From the NCBI GenBank assembly GCA_964503965.1, contig CAZDCK010000001.1, positions 208,164-272,163 of the forward strand: a stretch of DNA of 64,000 bases. Direction: 5' to 3'. The number at the start of each line of letters is the position of its first letter. The first letter of the stretch is position 1. The notes under the pieces were generated by a model. It worked only from the letters and a program-made list of their open reading frames with translations. It was not told the DNA's origin and ran no database searches. Origin of the DNA: Eutrophocola sp964503965 (GTDB lineage Bacteria > Pseudomonadota > Gammaproteobacteria > Pseudomonadales > Pseudohongiellaceae). Shown here one piece after another: positions 53,040 through 61,563 of this stretch. The position numbers and the translations under genes are program-made.

Positions 53040-53675
53040 TTAATCAGTCATCATTATCGATGCCAGCCAGTTATCCAGCGATTCCCAATCCAGGGTGACT
53101 GTATGCCCGACATTATCAAGCAAGGCAGCATCAAGGTCGGCATCAGCAAGCTTAAGTTGTCTCACAGTTTCCTGAAACTGCTCCCCCCATCCCTGTGGGT
53201 CATCTCTTCCCACGCGCAGATACACCGGCAGCTTTTCCAGGCTTCCAGTAGGCAATGGCCCGGATACCACTGCCGGGGCTGCAATAAGGCCCCTGTATAA
53301 TTCCTGTTCCCTGACGACCATCTCCAGAGCAGCGACAGCTCCTCTGGAAATTCCCAGCAGTAGCACAGATGAATCACGGATGTCTCCACGCCCCTTGAGC
53401 AGGTCGATCAGTTGCCTGACAAAGCTGATATTATCACCGCCAAAGGATTCCCCTTTGGGAGAGACAGGAGCAGTCACCGCCCAACCGCGATCAAGCAGTT
53501 CCCCGGCATTGTTGCGAAATGCACTACTGGCAGCTGTAGCATCTCCATATCCACCACCCAGAATCACAGCCAGGGGATGACATCCATCTCCTACCCGGGG
53601 AATATCAAAATAGGCAGCCAGTTCCGATCCATCTGCCAGCCGAAAAAATGATTGCGTGTAGGTATTGATTGGCAT
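53040..53675 (-). CDS. Alpha/beta-hydrolase, dienelactone-hydrolase-like
   Basis: This is a cytoplasmic-looking hydrolase of 211 residues without a signal peptide. The catalytic triad can be read as Ser in GISRGAV, Asp in GRDDPQG and His in DNVGHTV, with an oxyanion region LGGGYGD. The substrate is unknown. It starts eight bases after the FG-GAP protein gene, so both are transcribed together. Confidence 0.78.
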   Translation of the reverse strand: MPINTYTQSFFRLADGSELAAYFDIPRVGDGCHPLAVILGGGYGDATAASSAFRNNAGELLDRGWAVTAPVSPKGESFGGDNISFVRQLIDLLKGRGDIRDSSVLLLGISRGAVAALEMVVREQELYRGLIAAPAVVSGPLPTGSLEKLPVYLRVGRDDPQGWGEQFQETVRQLKLADADLDAALLDNVGHTVTLDWESLDNWLASIMMTD

Positions 53676-53683
53676 GGGAAGTC

Positions 53684-54901
53684 TCAGGGCGAGTAAAGCA
53701 GCAATCGAGACTGTCCATCCCGGGCATTATTGCCTGAGCGCATGTTGGCGGCGCGGTTACAGAAAAACAGGTCGTTGTCACCATCACCATTGAAATCAGC
53801 CACCTCGATATCGAAGGTATTTCCATACAGGGGGTAAGGCAAAGGTCCTTCTTCACCGGCTGCTATAAACACACCATGACCATCGTTCAGCAGTGTCATC
53901 GTATTTCCTCCCCGCCTGGCAATTTCTGAGTGAGGAAGCATTACATCCTGGTCTCCGTCGTGATCGAGATCAGCCACCTGGACCGTAAAATGATTACGTT
54001 CCCCGGCGGGATAATAATTCGCCGGCACTTCAGTAAACACACCGCGCCCGTTGTTGAGCAGAAAATAATCCGTTTGGTCACTCTGGGAAACGAAACGTAC
54101 ATTGGCCACCAGTAGATCCGGGTCATGATCGCCATCCACATCCACGGCACGGATCTCCCGGCTTTCATCATCCAGAACCGGCATATTATCTGCAGCCAGC
54201 AACAGACTTCCCTGCCCATCATTTACAAACAGTTCATTCTGGCCTTCGTTCGCCATGATGACATCCAGGTCACCGTCATTATCCACGTCCACCAGTTCAA
54301 TATCCTGCGTGTTCGCCTCGTTAGTCCAGCGTGCCTGCGTCTCATCCACGAAATTGGCTCTACCATCATTGATAAGCACCCGGTTCATACCGATATTGCC
54401 AACAAGAATATCCGGATCTCCATCGTTGTCGATATCCATCACGGCATGAGTGTTTGACACATCGGTAACTGAAAGGCGCCAGGATGAATCCACGAAACTG
54501 CCCGGTTCTATCTGCAGAAACAGCTCATTGGTTTGGTCGTCTTCGCTGACAAAAAGCATATCCAGATCACCGTCACCATCAAAATCCACCAGGTCCACTT
54601 CCTCACTGTCATGAACCGTGCGTGGCATATCCAGTTGTGATGCCTGTTCAAACAGCCCTCCACCGGTATTAAGCAGAAGAATATTGGCCCTGAATTCCAT
54701 GGCCAGGGCGATATCCAGATCACCGTCACCATCCACGTCGCCAGCTGCCGCATCCATGCAGGGACCAATAATAGGGGGCAGACGTGTTTCGGTGACATCC
54801 CGGTACAGCACCTGCGCAATCGCCCCTGCAGGCAGCCATGCCAGCACCAGGGCAAGCCCGGCCAGAGGCCAGCGGGAAAGTAGCTTTTGGCTCAGCAACA
54901 T
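53684..54901 (-). CDS. FG-GAP/VCBS-repeat secreted protein
   Basis: This is an exported beta-propeller protein. The ATG at 54901 follows AGGA and starts a signal peptide ending in AGAIAQ; the frame is open to 55027. The 405-residue product has seven or more repeats of the calcium-binding type DxDGDGDLD (e.g. 'DVDGDGDLDIAL', 'DFDGDGDLDMLF', 'DIDNDGDPDILV', 'DVDNDGDLDVIM'). Such propellers take part in surface adhesion or binding. A role with the coupled hydrolase is unknown. Confidence 0.86.
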   Translation of the reverse strand: MLLSQKLLSRWPLAGLALVLAWLPAGAIAQVLYRDVTETRLPPIIGPCMDAAAGDVDGDGDLDIALAMEFRANILLLNTGGGLFEQASQLDMPRTVHDSEEVDLVDFDGDGDLDMLFVSEDDQTNELFLQIEPGSFVDSSWRLSVTDVSNTHAVMDIDNDGDPDILVGNIGMNRVLINDGRANFVDETQARWTNEANTQDIELVDVDNDGDLDVIMANEGQNELFVNDGQGSLLLAADNMPVLDDESREIRAVDVDGDHDPDLLVANVRFVSQSDQTDYFLLNNGRGVFTEVPANYYPAGERNHFTVQVADLDHDGDQDVMLPHSEIARRGGNTMTLLNDGHGVFIAAGEEGPLPYPLYGNTFDIEVADFNGDGDNDLFFCNRAANMRSGNNARDGQSRLLLYSP

Positions 54902-55065
54902 GAGTCCTGTCCTGCCCCAAACAACGGGCCAGGTCCTTTTGTTGACGACGACAGGTATAACGACTTTGTTGGTAGCATTTTCGTTAAATTCCTTGCACCA
55001 TTGTTTGCGATTTTCATGGTAAAACATAACTTACTAAAAATGATGGACCCAGGGGAAAACATGTC

Positions 55066-56037
55066 ATGATCAGATCCACCTTTCTACTTTTACTGCTGAC
55101 CACCTGTTTAACCACATCTTCGGTATTTGCCGCGAATGAGCATTGCGACCGGGGATGCCTGCAGGAACTCACCCTCCAGTATATGAATGCCGTGGTCGCC
55201 AATGATACAGACGCCACCTCGTTAATGCCGGGCTACCGACAAACCGAAAACACCCATGTCAAAAGAGTCGGTACCGGCGTCTGGGAAACTGTTACCGGCA
55301 TTCATGACGGTGCCCGCCTCTACCTTGACCCGGTCGCCGGACAGGCACTCTGGTTCGGCATTATAGATACCACTATGCGCGATCCCTCGGAAGTAGCCAT
55401 GGTACGGCTCAAGGTCATCGACCAGGAAATTGCCGAAGCCGAATGGTTCTTCAGTGGTCCCGGCCTGGGTAGCATGCAGGGCCCTGCCCTGCCAGATGGC
55501 ACCAATGAAATCATGTTCAATCCGAAAAACCTGGCCGCCAATCCTCCACCAGTGAGAAATATTCCCCTGGCTGACCGGCTCAGTCGTCCTGCCCTGGAAG
55601 GCATTGCCAATAGCTATTTTGATGCCCTGACAGAGGAGGATGGCAGCATTATCCTTGCCCATCCGGACTGCTTTCGCCTGGAAAACGGCGTCCAGGTCAC
55701 CGGCCGCCCCCTGGCGGAAGGCAGAACTGACGGTTACCGGGGCATGACCAACTGCGGCTCCAACTTCGGTAATTTCAACATTTCCCTGGTCTCCCATCGC
55801 CGCTTTTTTGCCGTGGATGAGGTCCAGCAGGTTGCTGCCACTTCGGCAATCTTTATGCGCAATACCAATGGGCATGAACGCCGCTGTGTATTCATCGAGA
55901 TATTCTATATCGATGACAACGCCATATCACAGATCTACTCGGTGATTTACTACCCGGATCCAAACGATCCTGCTCCCAACTGGCCTCCCTATTATGGCAA
56001 TTTCCCATTGCCGGAAAGCTTTGGCGACACCCGTTAA
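55066..56037 (+). CDS. Secreted NTF2-like hypothetical protein
   Basis: This is a 323-residue exported protein with signal peptide ending in SVFAA. It has two regions with NTF2/SnoaL-like character: 'LTLQYMNAVVANDTDATSLMPGYRQTEN' is typical, as is 'IANSYFDALTEEDGSIILAHPDCFRLENG'. The pattern resembles DUF8021-type proteins. It has four or more cysteines (CDRGC, DCF, NCG, RCVF) that may pair in the periplasm. It starts the plus-strand group that includes the tandem protein, DUF6152 and the PQQ dehydrogenase. Confidence 0.72.
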   Translation: MIRSTFLLLLLTTCLTTSSVFAANEHCDRGCLQELTLQYMNAVVANDTDATSLMPGYRQTENTHVKRVGTGVWETVTGIHDGARLYLDPVAGQALWFGIIDTTMRDPSEVAMVRLKVIDQEIAEAEWFFSGPGLGSMQGPALPDGTNEIMFNPKNLAANPPPVRNIPLADRLSRPALEGIANSYFDALTEEDGSIILAHPDCFRLENGVQVTGRPLAEGRTDGYRGMTNCGSNFGNFNISLVSHRRFFAVDEVQQVAATSAIFMRNTNGHERRCVFIEIFYIDDNAISQIYSVIYYPDPNDPAPNWPPYYGNFPLPESFGDTR

Positions 56038-56189
56038 CGACCAGTAGAGACGTTGACATTATCCGGCCCTGATTGTCAGGGCCGAAAGCTTACCGGAACG
56101 TATTTACACGGTTTTTCCACAGGCAGCCGTTGGACAAGCCACTGCCTGCGCATTATTCTGCTTTCAACACTGATTTCGGGAACCCCTCT

Positions 56190-57752
56190 ATGCATAAGCA
56201 GATTCTCCTTTGGCTCCTGGCAGCCCTGACCGCTTTTCCGGTCATTGCCCAGGACATCCCCCGAACAGACAACGGGCAACCTTTCCTTCAGGGTATCTGG
56301 AAAGCGCAAACCCGGGCGGCCTTTAACCTGGAAGATCACGTCGCACGCCATGATATGCCTGCCGGCAGGAGTGTGGTTGTGGGCGGCACTATTCCCTATC
56401 AGGACTGGGCCCTGGCACAGCGCAACCAGAACTTTGCCGAGCGCACTACCCTGGATCCCCTGAACAAATGTTACCTGCCGGGTCCTACGCGACTCATGGC
56501 GATGGACTGGCCATTCCAGATTTTCCAGACCGACGAGCATGTAGCCATCACTTTCGAGTGGACCCAGGTATACCGCCTGATCTATGCCAATGGCCAGGAA
56601 TCCTACTATCCGGGCTTTGAACACTGGATGGGAGATTCACGGGGACACTGGGAAGATGATACCTTTGTGGTGGAAATCCGTGATCTTAACGACCGTACCT
56701 GGCTGGATGCGGCCGGTAATTTCCACAGCAATGCCCTTCAGATCACGGAACGCTATACCCTGCTGGATGAAAACACCATTGAATACGAAGCAACATTCCA
56801 TGATCCTGACGTATTTACGCGGGACTGGACCATCCGCTTTCCCCTGGTGCGTCAGAAAGGCATGACCCGGCTGCTGGAATATCAGTGCCAGGCTGAAGTC
56901 GAGGAAGACAACGGAGCATTCGAACGGGTGGACAACCTGTGGTATCCGGCTCCGGTTCCGGCTGACAATATTGCATTCGACTCTACATTCGACAATACGA
57001 CAGAATCCCTCCCGCTACCGGTTGTGCCTGATGACATCAGCCGCCTGGCCGATGGGTCGCCGGATATCAGCGGGTATTTCATGTCCAATGCCGGCGGTGC
57101 TAACTATGGACTGGAGAGTCGGGAAAACATAGCCATGTTTCCTCCGGCAAGAGGGGTCGTAATCGATCCACCTGACGGCGTACTGCCCTACCAGGACTGG
57201 GCACGCGATGAAATGGTGGAAAGACGCGAACCCTGGCGGGGTTACGATGACCCTACTGCCCATTGCTTCGTGGCGGGGATTCCCAGGTCCCACTATGTGC
57301 CATCACCTTTCTTCATTCTGCAGCCACCGGGTTATGTCGTCATACTGCATGAACGGATGTCCTACCGTGTAATTGACCTGAACCGCCAGCAGCACCTGCC
57401 TGACTCTATTCGTCTCTGGATGGGCGATGCACTGGGCCACTGGGAAGGTGACACCCTGATCGTTGAATCTGCCAACTACAATGGCAAAGCCTGGCTGAAT
57501 GAACTCGGTGATGTTATCAGTCATGCCCAGACCGTTATTGAATCCTATACGCCGGTATCAGACAGCCAGATAATTTACCGGGCCACGGTCTCCGATCCGA
57601 TTCCCTATTACAGGCCATGGACGATCGAAATGCCCTTCAACCAGCAGGACGAGGAATTACTGGAAGTAGCCTGCCTGGAAGACAATAATGACCTTGAACA
57701 TCTTAGGGATGTACGCGATGAACATCGCGCACAAATGGGAGAATCACTATGA
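56190..57752 (+). CDS. Secreted tandem-domain protein of the 'GHWEGDT' family
   Basis: This is a 520-residue exported protein of unknown function; the ATG at 56190 gives a signal peptide ending in PVIAQ. The mature part contains two homologous halves. Each runs PYQDWA, a Cys-containing loop (KCYLPG or HCFVAG), a hydrophobic stretch, WMGD, GHWEDDT or GHWEGDT, then a TERYT/VIESYT-type strand and a DP...W motif (near residues 75-250 and 330-510). The family also includes the single-domain product at 4531-5397. It overlaps the next gene by four bases (ATGA), so it is translationally coupled to the DUF6152 protein. Confidence 0.85.
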   Translation: MHKQILLWLLAALTAFPVIAQDIPRTDNGQPFLQGIWKAQTRAAFNLEDHVARHDMPAGRSVVVGGTIPYQDWALAQRNQNFAERTTLDPLNKCYLPGPTRLMAMDWPFQIFQTDEHVAITFEWTQVYRLIYANGQESYYPGFEHWMGDSRGHWEDDTFVVEIRDLNDRTWLDAAGNFHSNALQITERYTLLDENTIEYEATFHDPDVFTRDWTIRFPLVRQKGMTRLLEYQCQAEVEEDNGAFERVDNLWYPAPVPADNIAFDSTFDNTTESLPLPVVPDDISRLADGSPDISGYFMSNAGGANYGLESRENIAMFPPARGVVIDPPDGVLPYQDWARDEMVERREPWRGYDDPTAHCFVAGIPRSHYVPSPFFILQPPGYVVILHERMSYRVIDLNRQQHLPDSIRLWMGDALGHWEGDTLIVESANYNGKAWLNELGDVISHAQTVIESYTPVSDSQIIYRATVSDPIPYYRPWTIEMPFNQQDEELLEVACLEDNNDLEHLRDVRDEHRAQMGESL

Positions 57753-58138
57753 AAAAACTGATCGTACTTGCTTTTATCCTGGCCTCGACATCATTATCAA
57801 CCCAGGCACATCACTCATTTTCCGCCGAGTTTGATATCGACCAACCCATCAAGCTTACCGGCCAGGTCACCCGCATGCAGTGGTCCAACCCCCATGGCTG
57901 GATTTACATTGATGTGGAAAACGACGATGGCACAGTGACCAACTGGGCTCTGGAAACCAGTGCAGCCAATAACCTGATCCGCCGTGGATGGCGTCGCGAC
58001 GATCTGCCGGCTGGTACCACCATCGTTGTAGAAGGCTTCCAGGCGCGCAACGGTACCGCAACCGCCAACATACGAGGTATCTTGCTGGAAGACGGCAGAC
58101 GACTGTTTTCCGGTAACGCGGATGAATTGCGCAACTGA
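57749..58138 (+). CDS. DUF6152 family secreted protein (copy 2)
   Basis: This 129-residue protein is the second DUF6152 member. The signal peptide ends STQA, so the mature protein should begin His-His-Ser-Phe. NPH puts another His at mature position 29, the same spacing as copy 1 at 2252. Other shared points are WSNPHGW, 'WALETSAANNLIRRGWRRDDL' and 'GTTIVVEG'. It is coupled by the ATGA overlap to the tandem-domain protein. A metal-site role is a hypothesis; no function is established. Confidence 0.85.
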   Translation: MKKLIVLAFILASTSLSTQAHHSFSAEFDIDQPIKLTGQVTRMQWSNPHGWIYIDVENDDGTVTNWALETSAANNLIRRGWRRDDLPAGTTIVVEGFQARNGTATANIRGILLEDGRRLFSGNADELRN

Positions 58139-58359
58139 TCACAAACTGTATTCAATATTCGCGCTGACAAATTCTCCCTGGCGCCTGTTCCTGGCAGCCG
58201 TGCTCTGTGGCGTTACCCAGGTGGCCACCGCTACCGGTATATCCTTTTGTCGGGGTGATCCACCTGCGCAGGCACGTATCCTTGCCACAGCCCGGATTGA
58301 TGGCTCACCAGTCTACCTGGTCGCTGGCATGCATCAGGAATCTGCCTGTACAGCCATGT

Positions 58360-58587
58360 CACTAGATTGTGGTATCGAAAGACGATATGGTGATTCGCGG
58401 CGTCCACATCATGGGCCGCATGGCCAGTGAACTGATTCACTACGGTATGGCCCTGGTCAACGATGAAAAAACAGTTAACGAAGTGGTGTCCACGGTCTTT
58501 AACTACCCTACCCTGCATGACCTCTATAAATATGCCTGTTACGATACGCTCGGCACCATGAGTGGTCACAAGATCAAGGATTTCTAG
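58360..58587 (+). pseudogene. C-terminal remnant of a SthA-like transhydrogenase
   Basis: The frame 'IVVSKDDMVIRGVHIMGRM', 'ASELIHYGMALVNDEKTV' and 'VVSTVFNYPTLHDLYKYACYD' closely resembles the C-terminal dimerisation domain of soluble pyridine nucleotide transhydrogenase (SthA) and related flavoproteins. Only about 75 codons remain. A stop codon (TAG) lies immediately before, and no FAD or NAD domains are upstream. It is a truncated leftover, though an ORF from 58369 is still open. The stretch 58139-58359 before it holds only an unconvincing open frame (58122-58430). Confidence 0.75.
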
Positions 58588-58623
58588 AATCCAGAACAAT
58601 AAAGAAATACACCGGAGCAAACC

Positions 58624-60720
58624 ATGAAATTCACTCCTGTCCGGGCGATTGCCCTGTTTTCCCTGTTATTCAGTACAGGGCTTTTTGCACAATCCAATGC
58701 AGACCTTACTGCCGCCTCACCGGATGGGGCCGAATGGCTATCCTATGGTCGTGACCCCGGGGAGATGCGTTACAGCCCACTGGACCAGATCAACGCTGAG
58801 AACGTTGCCGAACTGGGCGTAGCCTGGACCTATGATCCTGGCACCTATCGTGGCCTGGAAGCCACTCCCCTGGTTCACAACGGCATCATGTATGGCACCC
58901 TGCCCTGGAGCCGGGTGTTTGCTGTCGATGCCCGCACCGGCGAGGAGATATGGACATTTGATCCCATGGTAGACAAAGGCATTGGCTGGAAGGCCTGCTG
59001 TGATGTGGTCAACCGGGGCGTCGCCATGCATGATGGAAAAGTGTTTGTTGGCACCATTGATGGCCGTTTGATTGCCCTAGATTCGGCAGACGGCTCAGTG
59101 GTCTGGGAAGTCCAGACCCTGATCGATACCGAGCGTCCCTACACAATCACGCAGGCTCCACGCATTGCAGATGGCAAAGTCATTATCGGCAACAGCGGTG
59201 CTGAACTGGGTGTTCGCGGTTATGTCACCGCCTACAACGCAGAGGATGGCTCCCAGGCCTGGCGTTTCTGGGTCGTCCCGGGCAATCCGGCGGATGGCTT
59301 TGAAAATGAGGATGTGGAACTGGCAGCCACCACCTGGGAAGGTAACTGGTGGGAACAGGGAGGCGGCGGCACCTCTTGGGATGCCATTGCCTATGATGAT
59401 GAGGCCGGCCTGGTCTATATCGGTACGGGCAACGGTTCTCCCTGGGTGCATGAACTGCGCAGCAATGGCGTTGGTGATAACCTCTACCTGAGCTCCATCG
59501 TTGCCCTGGATGTGGATACAGGCAAGGTTGAGTGGTACTACCAGACGACACCTGCGGACAACTGGGATTACACTGCGGTCCAGCAGATCATGCTGGCAGA
59601 CCTGGTTATTAACGGCGTACCCCGCAAGGTACTGATGCAAGCGCCCAAGAACGGATTCTTCTATGTCCTGGACAGAATTACCGGCGACCTGATTTATGCT
59701 GATCCCTATACCAAGGTCACCTGGGCCAAGGGTGTAGACCTTGAAACCGGGCGCCCCATTGAAACCACCCAGGCTCGCTATGACGACCAGATTGCAATGC
59801 TGCTGCCCGGACCCGGTGGTGGTCATAACTGGCATCCCATGTCCTTTAACCCGAACACCGGTCTGTTGTACCTGCCGACCGAACAGGGCAACTCATTCCC
59901 CTATGGCGTGGATGTGGAATTCACTTACAAGCCAGGCACCTGGAATGCCGGGGTCAGCGCCCTGGGTTCTCTCGAACGTGTACCCTTCCTGGGTGATGAT
60001 GGATATGAAGAAGGCACCGGACCTGCCGCCCCTGAAAATCCCGGCGTGCTCGTTGCCTGGGACCCGGTCCAGCGCCGTGCCCGCTGGCAGATCAATTACG
60101 GCATCCTGTCCAATGGCGGCACCCTGACAACGGGCGGCAATCTGGTCTTCCAGGGTATCGGTGACGGTCACCTGATGGCCTACCGTGCTGATAATGGTGA
60201 CAAGGTATGGGAAGTAGACCTGGGCGTAGGCATTATGGCGGCTCCCATGACCTACATGATCGATGGCGTACAGTACGTTTCCGTTCTTGTCGGCTGGGGT
60301 GGCACCAACGGTCTGGTGGGTGAAAATCATACCGGTGAATACAAGGCACCCGGCCGCCTGTGGACCTTCAGGCTGGGTGGTGACATGAATATAGAGCCTG
60401 TTACAGGCCGCGAAATGCCTGAACTTACGGCCATTCCCTATGATGACGACCCGGAAATCCAGTACCAGGGCTCACATCTTTATGGCCAGCGCTGTTTTGT
60501 CTGCCATGGTCCCAATGCCGTGAGTGCCGGTATGATTGCCGACCTGCGTTATGCCTCACCGGCAACCTATGACATTTTTGACAATATCGTTCGCCAGGGT
60601 GCCTACACCGGGCTGGGTATGCCCAACCTGGGCGCGTTTGTCAGTGAAGACGACCTGTACGCCATCAAGAACTTCATTCTGGCACAGCGCGCCGCAGCCA
60701 TGGCTGCCGAAGGGGAATAG
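58624..60720 (+). CDS. Quinohaemoprotein alcohol dehydrogenase (PQQ, cytochrome c)
   Basis: This periplasmic enzyme should oxidise an alcohol with PQQ and send electrons to its own haem. The 698-residue product has a signal peptide (ending in GLFAQ), eight PQQ-propeller blades, the adjacent Cys pair WKACCDVVNRG, and the active-site DNWDYTAVQQIMLADL, as in type II quinohaemoprotein alcohol dehydrogenases. The residue two after the catalytic Asp is Thr, so this is not a lanthanide-type site. CFVCH begins a C-terminal cytochrome c domain with GLGMPN as Met ligand. It follows the sthA remnant and precedes a small secreted protein. Confidence 0.93.
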   Translation: MKFTPVRAIALFSLLFSTGLFAQSNADLTAASPDGAEWLSYGRDPGEMRYSPLDQINAENVAELGVAWTYDPGTYRGLEATPLVHNGIMYGTLPWSRVFAVDARTGEEIWTFDPMVDKGIGWKACCDVVNRGVAMHDGKVFVGTIDGRLIALDSADGSVVWEVQTLIDTERPYTITQAPRIADGKVIIGNSGAELGVRGYVTAYNAEDGSQAWRFWVVPGNPADGFENEDVELAATTWEGNWWEQGGGGTSWDAIAYDDEAGLVYIGTGNGSPWVHELRSNGVGDNLYLSSIVALDVDTGKVEWYYQTTPADNWDYTAVQQIMLADLVINGVPRKVLMQAPKNGFFYVLDRITGDLIYADPYTKVTWAKGVDLETGRPIETTQARYDDQIAMLLPGPGGGHNWHPMSFNPNTGLLYLPTEQGNSFPYGVDVEFTYKPGTWNAGVSALGSLERVPFLGDDGYEEGTGPAAPENPGVLVAWDPVQRRARWQINYGILSNGGTLTTGGNLVFQGIGDGHLMAYRADNGDKVWEVDLGVGIMAAPMTYMIDGVQYVSVLVGWGGTNGLVGENHTGEYKAPGRLWTFRLGGDMNIEPVTGREMPELTAIPYDDDPEIQYQGSHLYGQRCFVCHGPNAVSAGMIADLRYASPATYDIFDNIVRQGAYTGLGMPNLGAFVSEDDLYAIKNFILAQRAAAMAAEGE

Positions 60721-60724
60721 GAAC

Positions 60725-61138
60725 ATGGGCAGGAGCAGTTGGTTTTTGGCATCAACCATGTTGATGACAGCCCTGGTCCTGCCAGTCTACCTCCTCGCCC
60801 AGGATGTACCGGCTGACCTGGGTGCATTTGCTGGCACCTACACCGGGGAAGTCTTCAATGGTGACGACATGGATCCCATCGTTACTGTTTTCCGGATGGC
60901 AGGAGGCAATCGCCTGACTGCCAGCTATAGTGTCGACGCCGAACAGTTTACCTACGAAGGGGTCGTCTCCAGCATTGTTTTTGAAGATGAACGAACAATA
61001 ACCGGGGAATGGACGGACCGATTCGGGGAAGGCTTCCTGCGCTTGCAGTTTTCGGTGGATTTCAACAGTTTTACCGGTTACTGGTCAGACTACGACAGCA
61101 CTTCTGAATTGCCATGGCATGGCAGTAAATCCCGATAA
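60725..61138 (+). CDS. Hypothetical small secreted protein
   Basis: The ATG at 60725 comes four bases after the dehydrogenase stop and has an AGGA next to it, so the frame open from 60536 is not used. The 137-residue product has a signal peptide ending in YLLAQ and a mature part rich in beta-strand-like segments ('GTYTGEVFNGDD', 'RTITGEWTDRFGEGFLRL', 'SFTGYWSDYDS'). It looks lipocalin- or DUF-like, without a recognised family. Immediate coupling suggests a role with the dehydrogenase. Confidence 0.68.
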   Translation: MGRSSWFLASTMLMTALVLPVYLLAQDVPADLGAFAGTYTGEVFNGDDMDPIVTVFRMAGGNRLTASYSVDAEQFTYEGVVSSIVFEDERTITGEWTDRFGEGFLRLQFSVDFNSFTGYWSDYDSTSELPWHGSKSR

Positions 61139-61563
61139 ACGGCTTAATCAGCAAAAGCCATCAATTGCAGAATGCATACTTTTGCATTTTCCTGAACATC
61201 ACCGAACTGTAAAAATACAATGCCGGAAATAAAGCCCATAATCTAAATGTGAGAAGTGTGTTTATATGAGTGGATCCTCAGATTCAATATAGACCCACTG
61301 GTCATTGCCTCCAGGTTTTACCCGAAAAAATGAGCACAGGCCTTTGAACTTACTTTATGCGGATGCTGATCGATCAAGACTATCTGCTGGCGGACCCCTC
61401 TATGAACCAGAGCATTGCAGCATTGGGTTCCTTTCCTGAACACGGCCATTCCTGTTGCCCTGCACGCTGGGCTGTTGATACATCCCAAAACCTGTCTCGT
61501 GGGAACAAGGCTCTATATCCACATACCACCCGATTTCGGTGACTGCTTTCCTGGAGGAACGCT
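61139..61563. other. Intergenic gap without a recognised gene
   Basis: No real gene is evident in these 425 bases. An open frame at 61357-61542 (plus) lacks a family resemblance. A weak hairpin (AATGCA/TGCATT followed by TT) near 61171-61192 could end the upstream operon. Confidence 0.5.

Noticed and set aside
58122..58430. A 102-residue frame after DUF6152
   Set aside because: It has a weak hydrophobic segment but no family match, overlaps the SthA remnant in another frame, and is probably degenerate sequence.
61357..61542. A 61-residue open frame before the P-type ATPase
   Set aside because: No start signal or family features; probably chance.
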